This document shows, in pieces, positions 44,164 to 52,852 of a stretch of DNA of 59,115 nt. This DNA is from Pseudomonas guariconensis (GTDB taxonomy: Bacteria > Pseudomonadota > Gammaproteobacteria > Pseudomonadales > Pseudomonadaceae). Location: contig NZ_JAMYBK010000026.1 of NCBI RefSeq assembly GCF_024127895.1, positions 1-59,115 on the forward strand. The letters are read 5' to 3'. The notes under the pieces are model-generated. The model saw only the letters and a program-made list of their open reading frames with translations, made no database searches and was not told the origin of the DNA. Position 1 is the first letter of the stretch. Each line of letters starts with the position of its first letter. The translations under genes were made by a program, and so were the position numbers.

Positions 44164-45510
44164 ATGCTCCAACTGCCTCGATCCCGATACCCGGGCCTTG
44201 CCCTTGCCACCCTGCTCGGCAGCCTGTCACCCCTCGTCGGCGCCAGTGAAATGTTCGCCAGCGACTCGCCATGGATGCTCGGCGACTGGGACGGCACCCG
44301 CAGCGAACTGCTGGAAAAAGGCTACGACTTCACCCTTGGCTATACCGGCGAGATGGGCAGCAACCTGCAGGGTGGCTACGACCATGACCGCACCGCGCGC
44401 TACAGCGACCAGTTCACCTTCGCCAGCCACCTGGACCTGGGGAAGATCCTCGGCTGGCACGACGCCGAGTTCCAACTGACGATCACCGAGCGCCATGGCC
44501 AGAACATCAGCAATGACCGGATCAACGACCCACGGGTCGGTGGCTTCACCTCGGCCCAGGAAGTCTGGGGCCGTGGCCAGACCTGGCGGCTGACCCAACT
44601 GTGGATCAAGCAGAAGTACCTCGACGGCGCCCTGGACGTGAAATTCGGCCGCTTCGGCGAGGGCGAGGACTTCAACAGCTTCCCCTGCGACTTCCAGAAC
44701 CTGGCGTTCTGCGGCTCCCAGGTGGGCAACTGGGTCGGCGACATCTGGTACAACTGGCCGGTCAGCCAGTGGGCCCTGCGCGTGCGCTACAACCTGCGCG
44801 ACGACCTCTATGCCCAGGTCGGCCTCTTCGAACAGAATCCCTCCAACCTCGAGTCCGGCAACGGCTTCAAGCTCAGCGGCAGCGGCACGCAAGGCGCCGT
44901 GATGCCGGTCGAACTGGTCTGGAGCCCACGGGTCAATGGCCTGAAAGGGGAATATCGCGCCGGCTACTACTACAGTAATGCCAAGGCACAAGATGTTTAC
45001 CGGGACGACAACGGCCAGGCCGCGGCCCTCAGTGGCCAAACCTACCGCAGCAGGTCCAGCAAGCACGGCTTCTGGCTCGGCGGCCAGCAGCAGTTGACGT
45101 CCCTGGCCTCTGACCAGTCGCGTGGCCTGAGCCTGTTCGCCAATGCCACGTTGCACGACAAGAAGACCAATGCCATCGACAACTATGTTCAGGCAGGTGT
45201 GGTGTACAAAGGGCCCTTCGATGCCCGCGCCAAGGACGACATCGGTTTCGCCCTCGCTCGCGTGCACGTCAATCCCGCCTACCGCAAGAACGCGCGCCTC
45301 ATCAACCAGGCCGCGGGCCTCGACGACTACGACAACCCAGGCTACCTGCCCGTCCAGGACACCGAGTACAGCGCCGAGCTCTACTACGGCATCCACCTGG
45401 CCGACTGGCTCACCGTACGCCCCAACCTGCAGTACATCCGCCATCCGGGCGGTGTGTCGCAGGTCGACGCCGCCCTGATCGGCGGCCTGAAGATCCAGAG
45501 CAGTTTCTAA
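44164..45510 (+). CDS. oprB: Carbohydrate-selective porin OprB
   Basis: Outer-membrane porin for glucose and related sugars, 448 residues. A signal peptide (cleavage near GAS|E at about 28) is followed by the OprB start MFASDSPWMLGDWDGTRSEL and GLFEQNPSNLESGNGFKLSG in the barrel, ending in KIQSSF with terminal Phe. The start ATG lacks a Shine-Dalgarno and an in-frame TAG lies just upstream, so no longer form is possible. It precedes gcd by 30 bp, giving a periplasmic glucose oxidation operon: entry by OprB, oxidation by Gcd. Confidence 0.92.
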   Translation: MLQLPRSRYPGLALATLLGSLSPLVGASEMFASDSPWMLGDWDGTRSELLEKGYDFTLGYTGEMGSNLQGGYDHDRTARYSDQFTFASHLDLGKILGWHDAEFQLTITERHGQNISNDRINDPRVGGFTSAQEVWGRGQTWRLTQLWIKQKYLDGALDVKFGRFGEGEDFNSFPCDFQNLAFCGSQVGNWVGDIWYNWPVSQWALRVRYNLRDDLYAQVGLFEQNPSNLESGNGFKLSGSGTQGAVMPVELVWSPRVNGLKGEYRAGYYYSNAKAQDVYRDDNGQAAALSGQTYRSRSSKHGFWLGGQQQLTSLASDQSRGLSLFANATLHDKKTNAIDNYVQAGVVYKGPFDARAKDDIGFALARVHVNPAYRKNARLINQAAGLDDYDNPGYLPVQDTEYSAELYYGIHLADWLTVRPNLQYIRHPGGVSQVDAALIGGLKIQSSF

Positions 45511-45540
45511 ACCCACCCTTCGACCTACGGAGAACATACG

Positions 45541-47952
45541 ATGAGCACTGACGGTGCCAAGAATGGAACCCGCTGGCTACCGCGCCTTCTGGGCGTGCTG
45601 CTGTTGCTGATGGGCCTGGCCCTGCTGGCCGGCGGCATCAAGCTGAGCCAGTTGGGAGGTTCCCTGTACTACCTGATCGCCGGTATCGGCTTCGCCCTGT
45701 CCGGCATCCTGCTGCTGGCCATGCGCCGCATCGCCCTGGGCCTGTATGGCCTGGTGCTGCTGGGCAGCACGCTCTGGGCCCTGTGGGAAGTGGGCCTGGA
45801 CTGGTGGCAACTGGTGCCGCGCCTGGCCATCTGGTTCGCCATCGGCGTGCTCCTGCTGCTGCCCTGGGCGCGTCGCTCGCTGGTGGGCCCTTCCTCCAAG
45901 GTCAACACCGCCGTGCTGAGCCTTGCGGTCGTCGCCTCCGGTGCTACCGCCGTGGCCAGCCAGTTCACCCACCCGGGCGAGATCCATGGCGAACTGGGCC
46001 GTGACAGCAGCGAAATGGCCAGCGCCGCCCCGGCGATGCCCGACGGCGAATGGCAGGCCTACGGCCGTACCGAGCATGGCGATCGCTACTCGCCGCTGCG
46101 CCAGATCACCCCACAGAACGTCTACCGCCTGGAGGAAGCCTGGCGCATCCGCACCGGCGACCTGCCGACCGAAAACGACCCGGTGGAGCTGACCAACCAG
46201 AACACCCCGCTGAAGGTCAACGGCATGCTCTATGCCTGCACCGCCCACAGCAGGCTGCTGGCCCTGGACCCGGACACCGGTGCCGAGATCTGGCGCTACG
46301 ACCCGCAGATCAAAAGCCCAGTGGGCACCTTCAAGGGCTTCGCCCACATGACCTGCCGTGGCGTCTCCTACTATGACGAGAACCGCTACGTCAGCCGCGA
46401 CGGCAGCCCGGCGCCGAAGATCTCCGACGCGGGCCTGGCAGTCGCCCAGGCCTGCCCGCGCCGGCTCTACCTGCCTACCGCCGACGCCCGCCTGATCGCC
46501 ATCAACGCCGACACCGGCAAGGTCTGCGAAGGCTTCGCCAACCAGGGCGTGATCGACCTGACCACCGGCATCGGCCCGTTCACCGCCGGCGGCTACTACT
46601 CCACCTCGCCCGCGGCGATCACCCGTGACCTGGTGATCATCGGCGGCCACGTCACCGACAACGAGTCGACCAACGAGCCGTCCGGGGTGATCCGCGCCTA
46701 CGACGTGCACGACGGCCGCCTGGTGTGGAACTGGGACAGCAACAACCCGGACGACACCAAGCCCCTGGCCGCCGGCCAGATGTACAGCCGCAACTCGGCC
46801 AACATGTGGTCGATCGCCAGCGTCGACGAAGACCTTGGCATGATCTACCTGCCCCTGGGCAACCAGACCCCGGACCAGTGGGGCGCCGACCGCACCCCAG
46901 GCGCCGAGAAGTACAGCGCCGGCATCGTCGCCCTGGACCTGGCCAGCGGTAAGGTGCGCTGGAACTACCAGTTCACCCACCACGACCTGTGGGACATGGA
47001 CGTGGGCAGCCAGCCGACCCTGGTCCACCTGAAGACCGACGACGGCATCAAGCCAGCGGTCATCGTGCCGACCAAGCAGGGCAGCCTGTACGTGCTCGAT
47101 CGCCGCGACGGCACGCCGATCGTGCCGATCCGCGAGATCCCGGTGCCGCAAGGTGCCGTCAAGGGCGACCGTACCGCGCCGACCCAGGCCCGCTCCGACC
47201 TCAACCTGCTCGGCCCTGAGCTGACCGAACAGGCCATGTGGGGCGCCACGCCGTTCGACCAGATGCTCTGCCGCATCCAGTTCCGCGAGCTGCGCTACGA
47301 AGGCCAGTACACCCCGCCCTCCGAGCAGGGCACCCTGGTCTACCCGGGCAACGTCGGCGTGTTCAACTGGGGCAGCGTATCGGTCGATCCGGTGCGCCAA
47401 CTGCTGTTCACCACCCCGAACTACATGGCCTTCGTGTCGAAGATGGTACCTCGCGAGAAAGTCGCCGCCGGCAGCAAGCGCGAGAGCGAGACCAGCGGCG
47501 TGCAACCGAACACCGGCGCACCCTACGCGGTGATCATGCACCCGTTCATGTCGCCGCTGGGCGTACCTTGCCAGGCACCGGCCTGGGGCTACGTGGCAGC
47601 CATCGACCTGTTCACCAACAAGGTGGTGTGGAAGCGCAAGAACGGCACCACCCGCGACAGCACCCCGGTGCCGATCGGCCTGCCGGTAGGTGTGCCGAGC
47701 ATGGGCGGCTCGATCGTCACCGCCGGCGGCGTGGGCTTCCTCAGCGGCACCCTGGACCAGTACCTGCGTGCCTATGACGTGAACAACGGCAAGGAGCTGT
47801 GGAAAGCCCGCCTGCCGGCAGGCGGCCAGGCCACGCCGATGACCTACACCGGCAAGGATGGCAAGCAGTACGTGCTGGTCACCGCCGGAGGCCACGGCTC
47901 GCTGGGCACGAAGATGGGCGACTACATCATCGCCTACAAGCTCGCCGAGTAA
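45541..47952 (+). CDS. gcd: PQQ-dependent glucose dehydrogenase, membrane-bound
   Basis: Oxidises D-glucose to gluconolactone in the periplasm and passes electrons to ubiquinone; it is the first step of the direct oxidative pathway of Pseudomonas. The 803-residue protein has five N-terminal spans (about 14-125) and a large PQQ beta-propeller (about 165-800), with GDRYSPLRQITPQNV, LALDPDTGAEIWRYDP, the DLWDMDVGSQPTL tryptophan-docking region and YVLVTAGGHGSLGT at the end. Good Shine-Dalgarno (CGGAGAA). It is coupled to oprB. A GCTGCAA doublet starts immediately after its TAA stop. Confidence 0.96.
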   Translation: MSTDGAKNGTRWLPRLLGVLLLLMGLALLAGGIKLSQLGGSLYYLIAGIGFALSGILLLAMRRIALGLYGLVLLGSTLWALWEVGLDWWQLVPRLAIWFAIGVLLLLPWARRSLVGPSSKVNTAVLSLAVVASGATAVASQFTHPGEIHGELGRDSSEMASAAPAMPDGEWQAYGRTEHGDRYSPLRQITPQNVYRLEEAWRIRTGDLPTENDPVELTNQNTPLKVNGMLYACTAHSRLLALDPDTGAEIWRYDPQIKSPVGTFKGFAHMTCRGVSYYDENRYVSRDGSPAPKISDAGLAVAQACPRRLYLPTADARLIAINADTGKVCEGFANQGVIDLTTGIGPFTAGGYYSTSPAAITRDLVIIGGHVTDNESTNEPSGVIRAYDVHDGRLVWNWDSNNPDDTKPLAAGQMYSRNSANMWSIASVDEDLGMIYLPLGNQTPDQWGADRTPGAEKYSAGIVALDLASGKVRWNYQFTHHDLWDMDVGSQPTLVHLKTDDGIKPAVIVPTKQGSLYVLDRRDGTPIVPIREIPVPQGAVKGDRTAPTQARSDLNLLGPELTEQAMWGATPFDQMLCRIQFRELRYEGQYTPPSEQGTLVYPGNVGVFNWGSVSVDPVRQLLFTTPNYMAFVSKMVPREKVAAGSKRESETSGVQPNTGAPYAVIMHPFMSPLGVPCQAPAWGYVAAIDLFTNKVVWKRKNGTTRDSTPVPIGLPVGVPSMGGSIVTAGGVGFLSGTLDQYLRAYDVNNGKELWKARLPAGGQATPMTYTGKDGKQYVLVTAGGHGSLGTKMGDYIIAYKLAE

Positions 47953-48008
47953 GCTGCAAGCTGCAAGAAGAAAGTGGAGCATGCACGATCTGCTTCTTCT
48001 TGCAGCTT
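47953..48008 (+). terminator. Heptamer-based stem-loop after gcd
   Basis: Two GCTGCAA units (47953-47966) start at the first base after the gcd stop. AAGCTGCAAGAAGAA (from 47958) pairs with TTCTTCTTGCAGCTT (to 48008) in a stem of about 15 bp. A second hairpin, GGACGGGTT/AACCCGTCC, follows at 48031-48050. Probable 3' end of the oprB-gcd transcript. Confidence 0.65.
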
Positions 48009-48095
48009 GAAGTGAAGCGCCTTGCCCCTGGGACGGGTTGAAACCCGTCCTCCCCCGCCCCATCTAAGCACCATAGCCATTCACGCAGGTGCCCC

Positions 48096-50516
48096 ATGAG
48101 CGACCAGCAGGATTTCCCGGAACATCCCGACGAACACAGCGAAGTCGAGCATCTCGAAGCCAAGGCCACCACCGGCCACCACCTCGCCCTGCCCGGCCAG
48201 CAACTGCCGGACAAGGTCTATGTGATCCCGATCCACAACCGCCCGTTCTTCCCGGCCCAGGTGCTGCCGGTGATCGTCAATGAAGAGCCCTGGGCGGAAA
48301 CCCTCGACCTGGTGGCCAAGACGCCCCACCACTCCCTGGCCCTGTTCTTCATGGACACCCCGCCAGAAGACCATCGCCATTTCGATACCTCGGCCCTGCC
48401 GCAGTACGGCACCCTGGTCAAGGTCCACCACGCCAGCCGCGAGAACGGCAAGCTGCAGTTCGTCGCCCAGGGCCTGACCCGGGTACGCATCCGTACCTGG
48501 CTCAAGCACCATCGTCCACCCTACCTGGTAGAGGTCGACTACCCCCGCCAGCCGGCCGAGCCGACCGACGAGGTCAAGGCCTACGGCATGGCCCTGATCA
48601 ACGCGATCAAGGAGCTGCTGCCGCTGAACCCGCTGTACAGCGAGGAGCTGAAGAACTACCTCAACCGCTTCAGCCCCAACGACCCGTCGCCGCTGACCGA
48701 CTTCGCCGCGGCACTCACCTCCGCCACCGGCGCCCAACTGCAGGAAGTGCTCGACTGCGTGCCGATGCTCAAGCGCATGGAAAAGGTCCTGCCGATGCTG
48801 CGCAAGGAGGTCGAGGTCGCGCGCCTGCAGAACGAGATCTCCGCCGAGGTCAACCGGCAGATCGGCGAGCACCAGCGCGAATTCTTCCTCAAGGAGCAGC
48901 TCAAGGTCATCCAGCAGGAACTGGGCCTGACCAAGGACGACCGCAGCGCCGACCTGGAGCAGTTCCAGCAACGCCTGGAGGGCAAGACCCTGCCCGAGTC
49001 GGCGAAAAAGCGCATCGACGAGGAAATGAGCAAGCTGGCGATCCTCGAGACCGGTTCGCCGGAATACGCCGTTACCCGCAACTACCTGGAATGGGCCACC
49101 GCCCTGCCCTGGGGCGTGTACGGTGCGGACAAGCTCGACCTCAAGCACGCCCGCAAGGTCCTCGACCAGCACCATGCAGGGCTGGACGACATCAAGGAAC
49201 GCATCCTCGAATTCCTCGCCGTGGGCGCCTGGAAGGGCGAGATCAGCGGCTCGATCGTCCTGTTGGTCGGCCCGCCCGGGGTCGGCAAGACCAGCATCGG
49301 CAAGTCGATCGCCGAATCCCTCGGCCGGCCGTTCTACCGCTTCAGCGTCGGCGGCATGCGCGATGAAGCCGAGATCAAGGGCCACCGGCGCACCTACATC
49401 GGCGCCCAGCCAGGCAAGCTGGTGCAGGCGCTCAAGGAGGTCGAGGTGATGAACCCGGTGATCATGCTCGACGAGATCGACAAGATGGGCCAGAGCTACC
49501 AGGGCGACCCAGCCTCGGCGCTGCTGGAAACCCTGGACCCGGAGCAGAACGTCGACTTCCTCGACCATTACCTGGACCTGCGCCTGGACCTCTCCAAGGT
49601 GCTGTTCGTGTGTACCGCCAACACCCTGGACTCGATCCCCGGCCCCCTGCTCGACCGCATGGAGGTGATCCGCCTGTCTGGCTATATCACCGAGGAAAAA
49701 CTGGCCATCGCCAAGCGCCACCTGTGGCCCAAGCAGTTGGCCAAGGCCGGCGTGGCCAAGAGCAGCCTGGGCATCAGCGACAGCGCCCTGCGCCTGGTGA
49801 TCGAAGGCTATGCCCGCGAAGCCGGTGTGCGCCAGTTGGAGAAACAACTGGGCAAGCTGGTGCGCAAGGCCGTGGTCAAGCTGCTGGAAGACCCGGACGC
49901 CAAGCTCAGGATCGGCCCCAAGGACCTGGAGCCGGCGCTGGGCATGCCGGTGTTCCGCAGCGAACAGGTGCTGGCCGGCAAGGGCGTGATCACCGGCCTT
50001 GCCTGGACCAGCATGGGCGGCGCCACCTTGCCGATCGAGGCCACGCGTATCCATACCCTCAACCGTGGTTTCAAGCTGACCGGCAAGCTGGGTGATGTGA
50101 TGAAGGAGTCCGCTGAGATCGCCTACAGCTATGTCAGTGCCAACCTCAAGCAGTACGGGGGCGACCCTGGTTTCTTCAACGAGGCCTTCATCCACCTGCA
50201 CGTGCCGGAGGGCGCCACGCCCAAGGACGGCCCCAGCGCCGGCATCACCATGGCCAGCGCCCTGCTGTCCCTGGCCCGCGACCAGTCGCCGAAGAAAGGC
50301 GTGGCCATGACCGGCGAGCTGACCCTCACCGGCCAGGTCCTGCCCATTGGCGGAGTGCGCGAGAAAGTGATCGCCGCAAGGCGCCAGAAGATCTTCGAGT
50401 TGATCCTGCCGGAAGCCAACCGGGGGGATTTCGAGGAGTTGCCGGACTACCTGCGCGACAGGTTGACGGTGCACTTCGCCAAGCGCTTCGCCGATGTGGC
50501 GAAAGTGCTGTTCTGA
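48096..50516 (+). CDS. lon: Lon-family ATP-dependent protease
   Basis: Hexameric AAA+ serine protease of 806 residues in the cytoplasm. LON substrate-binding domain about 40-240, coiled coil about 245-330, AAA+ module with GPPGVGKT (about 391-398) and IMLDEIDKM, and the protease domain with catalytic serine in GPSAGIT (about 711) and lysine in REKVIAA (about 755). Placement beside the chagasin-type inhibitor and upstream of the cmoAB/pdxJ region matches AsrA (PA0779) of P. aeruginosa, a second Lon-like protease linked to stress. It is therefore likely a paralogue, not the housekeeping Lon beside clpX. Confidence 0.9.
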   Translation: MSDQQDFPEHPDEHSEVEHLEAKATTGHHLALPGQQLPDKVYVIPIHNRPFFPAQVLPVIVNEEPWAETLDLVAKTPHHSLALFFMDTPPEDHRHFDTSALPQYGTLVKVHHASRENGKLQFVAQGLTRVRIRTWLKHHRPPYLVEVDYPRQPAEPTDEVKAYGMALINAIKELLPLNPLYSEELKNYLNRFSPNDPSPLTDFAAALTSATGAQLQEVLDCVPMLKRMEKVLPMLRKEVEVARLQNEISAEVNRQIGEHQREFFLKEQLKVIQQELGLTKDDRSADLEQFQQRLEGKTLPESAKKRIDEEMSKLAILETGSPEYAVTRNYLEWATALPWGVYGADKLDLKHARKVLDQHHAGLDDIKERILEFLAVGAWKGEISGSIVLLVGPPGVGKTSIGKSIAESLGRPFYRFSVGGMRDEAEIKGHRRTYIGAQPGKLVQALKEVEVMNPVIMLDEIDKMGQSYQGDPASALLETLDPEQNVDFLDHYLDLRLDLSKVLFVCTANTLDSIPGPLLDRMEVIRLSGYITEEKLAIAKRHLWPKQLAKAGVAKSSLGISDSALRLVIEGYAREAGVRQLEKQLGKLVRKAVVKLLEDPDAKLRIGPKDLEPALGMPVFRSEQVLAGKGVITGLAWTSMGGATLPIEATRIHTLNRGFKLTGKLGDVMKESAEIAYSYVSANLKQYGGDPGFFNEAFIHLHVPEGATPKDGPSAGITMASALLSLARDQSPKKGVAMTGELTLTGQVLPIGGVREKVIAARRQKIFELILPEANRGDFEELPDYLRDRLTVHFAKRFADVAKVLF

Positions 50517-50524
50517 AGGCCGGC

Positions 50525-50568
50525 GGCCGCAGTGCGGCCCATTCGCAGCGGTTCGAGGCGAATGGGCC
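50525..50568 (+). terminator. Hairpins after the lon paralogue
   Basis: GGCCGC-AGT-GCGGCC (50525-50539) and GGCCCATTCGC (50536-50546) with GCGAATGGGCC (50558-50568): two overlapping stems just past the stop codon. They are mutually exclusive, and no T-run is present. Confidence 0.45.
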
Positions 50569-50635
50569 GGCACAGGCTACACATTGATCCGACACCTTCG
50601 GTATCCTCAGGCCATCGCCAGCCTCCGGAGCCAAC

Positions 50636-51028
50636 ATGACCGTCCTTCGCCTGCTCGTTCCCCTGAGCCTCGCCCTGCTCGCCGCCTGCGCCCAGCAGCC
50701 ACGCCAGAATGTCGACCTGGACGCCGAGAGCGAATGCCCCAGGCACCTGCAGGTCGGCCAGACGCTGACCCTGACCCTGCCCAGCAATCCCTCCACCGGC
50801 TATCGCTGGCTGCTGCAAGACCCCGCTGCGAACATACTGCGCAGCCTCGGCCCCGAGGTCTACAGCGCCCCTGAAGAGGCCGGCATCGTCGGCAGCGCCG
50901 GTGTTTCCACCTGGCGCTTCCAGGCCCAGGCCGCCGGCGAGGGCCACCTGATCCTGGTCTACCAGCAACCTTGGGCACCGGAAGTCCGCCCCGTGCAGAC
51001 CTTCGACTGCACGATTCGGGTGCAATGA
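50636..51028 (+). CDS. Chagasin-type protease inhibitor, lipoprotein
   Basis: Inhibitor of papain-like cysteine proteases (MEROPS I42), 130 residues. The signal peptide ends in a lipobox LLAAC (C18), so it is a lipoprotein; position 2 after the cysteine is not Asp (AQQ), which favours the outer membrane. The three chagasin binding loops are visible: NPSTGYRW (51-58), the GIVGSAGVSTW region near 90-100, and a QQPWAPE loop (RPW-like) near 114-120. P. aeruginosa has a similar gene (icp) at this locus. The target protease is unknown. Confidence 0.88.
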   Translation: MTVLRLLVPLSLALLAACAQQPRQNVDLDAESECPRHLQVGQTLTLTLPSNPSTGYRWLLQDPAANILRSLGPEVYSAPEEAGIVGSAGVSTWRFQAQAAGEGHLILVYQQPWAPEVRPVQTFDCTIRVQ

Positions 51029-51117
51029 GCACACGGCGCCGGTCAGCCAACCATGCAAGCTTGCCGCGGTTTGGCTAGAATGCCGGCCCTCTAGTTTGCC
51101 AGCCGCCTGGATCCACC

Positions 51118-51861
51118 GTGAGCAAAGAACCCGACCGCCTATTCGCCCAGCCCTTGGAGCAGGTGCCCGACTTCGTCTTCAACGAGGATGTGGTGCGGGT
51201 GTTCCCGGACATGATCAAGCGCTCGGTGCCCGGTTACCCGACCATCGTCGAGAACCTTGGCGTGCTGGCGGCCCGCTTCGCCCAGCCGCACACGGCCCTC
51301 TATGACCTGGGCGCCTCGCTCGGCGCGGTGACCCAGGCCCTGCGCCGCCATGTACGTACCGACGGCTGCCGGGTGATCGCGGTGGACAACTCCGTCGCCA
51401 TGGTCGAGCGCTGCCGCCAGTACCTCACTGCCCAGGACTCGATGTTCCAGGAACTGCTGCCGGTGCAGGTGCTGGAAGCCGACATCCTCGCCCTGCCGTT
51501 CGAACCGGCCTCGGTGGTGGCGATGAATTTCACCCTGCAGTTCATCGCCCCGGAGCAACGCCTGGCACTGCTTGGCCGCATCCACCAGGCCCTGCTGCCC
51601 GGCGGTGCGCTGATCCTCTCCGAGAAACTGCGGTTCGAGGATGACCAGGAACAGGCGCTGCTCAACGAACTGCACCTGGACTTCAAGCGTGCCAATGGCT
51701 ACAGCGAACTGGAAATCGCCCAGAAGCGCAGCGCCATCGAGAACGTGATGAAGCCCGATAGCCTGGAGAGCCACAAGCAACGCCTGCGCGACGCCGGCTT
51801 CTCCAAGGTCGTGCCCTGGTTCCAATGCCTCAACTTCGCCTCGCTGATTGCCCTGCCATGA
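51118..51861 (+). CDS. cmoA: Carboxy-SAM synthase
   Basis: Converts SAM and prephenate to carboxy-S-adenosyl-methionine, the donor used by CmoB to make cmo5U at tRNA wobble position 34. The 247-residue class I methyltransferase-fold protein has ALYDLGASLGAVTQALRRH (motif I, about 60-78), VIAVDNSVAMVERCR (about 88-102) and the PDSLESHKQRLRDAGF C-terminal segment. The start codon is GTG at 51118 (MSKEPDRLF). The gene overlaps cmoB by 4 bp (ATGA). Confidence 0.95.
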   Translation: MSKEPDRLFAQPLEQVPDFVFNEDVVRVFPDMIKRSVPGYPTIVENLGVLAARFAQPHTALYDLGASLGAVTQALRRHVRTDGCRVIAVDNSVAMVERCRQYLTAQDSMFQELLPVQVLEADILALPFEPASVVAMNFTLQFIAPEQRLALLGRIHQALLPGGALILSEKLRFEDDQEQALLNELHLDFKRANGYSELEIAQKRSAIENVMKPDSLESHKQRLRDAGFSKVVPWFQCLNFASLIALP

Positions 51862-52814
51862 TCGATCTGTCCCCTCTCGTCCGCCGCCTGGCGGGTACGC
51901 CTCTCGCCACCTGGTCCCAAGGCCTGCAGGCACAACTGGAAGCCAAGCTGGAAAAAGGCCATGGCGATCTCGACCGCTGGCGTGGCGCCCTGGAGGCCCT
52001 GCCTGATTTACAGGCGAGCGAAATCGACCTGGCCGACGGCCTGCGCCTGGACTGTGCGTGCGACGACGCTACCCGCGCCGTGCTACACCAGGCACTGATG
52101 GGGCTCTCGCCCTGGCGCAAGGGGCCGTTCGACCTGTTCGGCGTGCACGTGGACACCGAATGGCGCTCGGACTGGAAATGGTCGCGAGTCTCCCCGCACC
52201 TGGACCTCAAGGGCAAACGCGTGCTCGACGTGGGCTGCGGCAATGGCTACTACCAGTGGCGCATGCTCGGCGCCGGGGCCGACATGGTCATCGGCGTCGA
52301 CCCCAACTGGCTGTTCTTCTGCCAGTTCCAGGCCGTGCAGAAATACCTGCCCGACCTGCCGGCCTGGCACCTGCCGTTCGCCCTGGAAGACCTGCCCGCC
52401 AACCTGGAAGGTTTCGACACGGTCTTTTCCATGGGCGTGTTCTACCATCGCCGCTCGCCCATCGAGCACCTGCTGGCGCTCAAGGACTGCCTGGTCAAGG
52501 AGGGCGAGCTGGTGTTGGAAACCCTGGTGATCGAGGGCGACGAACACCAGGTGCTGGTGCCCGAGGACCGCTACGCACAGATGCGCAACGTCTGGTTCCT
52601 GCCGTCGGTACCGGCGCTGGAGCGCTGGCTGCGCCGGGCCGGGTTCCGTGACGTGCGCTGTGTCGACCTGAGCGTCACCAGCGTGCAGGAGCAGCGCAGC
52701 ACCGAGTGGATGCGCTACCAGTCGCTCGGCGACTTCCTCGACCCGCACGACCACAGCCTGACCATCGAAGGCCTGCCAGCCCCGCGTCGGGCGACGCTGC
52801 TGGCGCGCAAGTAA
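51858..52814 (+). CDS. cmoB: tRNA U34 carboxymethyltransferase
   Basis: Transfers the carboxymethyl group of carboxy-SAM to 5-hydroxyuridine 34, widening codon reading by several tRNAs. The 318-residue protein has a SAM-binding fold starting at KRVLDVGCGNGYYQWRMLGA (about 121-140), with MVIGVDPNWLFFCQFQAVQKY following, and the conserved FSMGVFYHRRSPIEHL. The start at 51858 (MIDLSPLVRRLAG) overlaps the cmoA stop, so both are made in step; the frame from 51825 is a shadow extension. Confidence 0.95.
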   Translation: MIDLSPLVRRLAGTPLATWSQGLQAQLEAKLEKGHGDLDRWRGALEALPDLQASEIDLADGLRLDCACDDATRAVLHQALMGLSPWRKGPFDLFGVHVDTEWRSDWKWSRVSPHLDLKGKRVLDVGCGNGYYQWRMLGAGADMVIGVDPNWLFFCQFQAVQKYLPDLPAWHLPFALEDLPANLEGFDTVFSMGVFYHRRSPIEHLLALKDCLVKEGELVLETLVIEGDEHQVLVPEDRYAQMRNVWFLPSVPALERWLRRAGFRDVRCVDLSVTSVQEQRSTEWMRYQSLGDFLDPHDHSLTIEGLPAPRRATLLARK

Positions 52815-52827
52815 GCCATTCGCGAAA

Positions 52828-52844
52828 GGGCCGCAAGGCGGCCC
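52828..52844. terminator. Hairpin between cmoB and pdxJ
   Basis: GGGCCGC and GCGGCCC with a 3-nt loop, between convergent genes; a probable REP remnant acting as terminator. Confidence 0.4.
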
Positions 52845-52852
52845 CACCTGGG

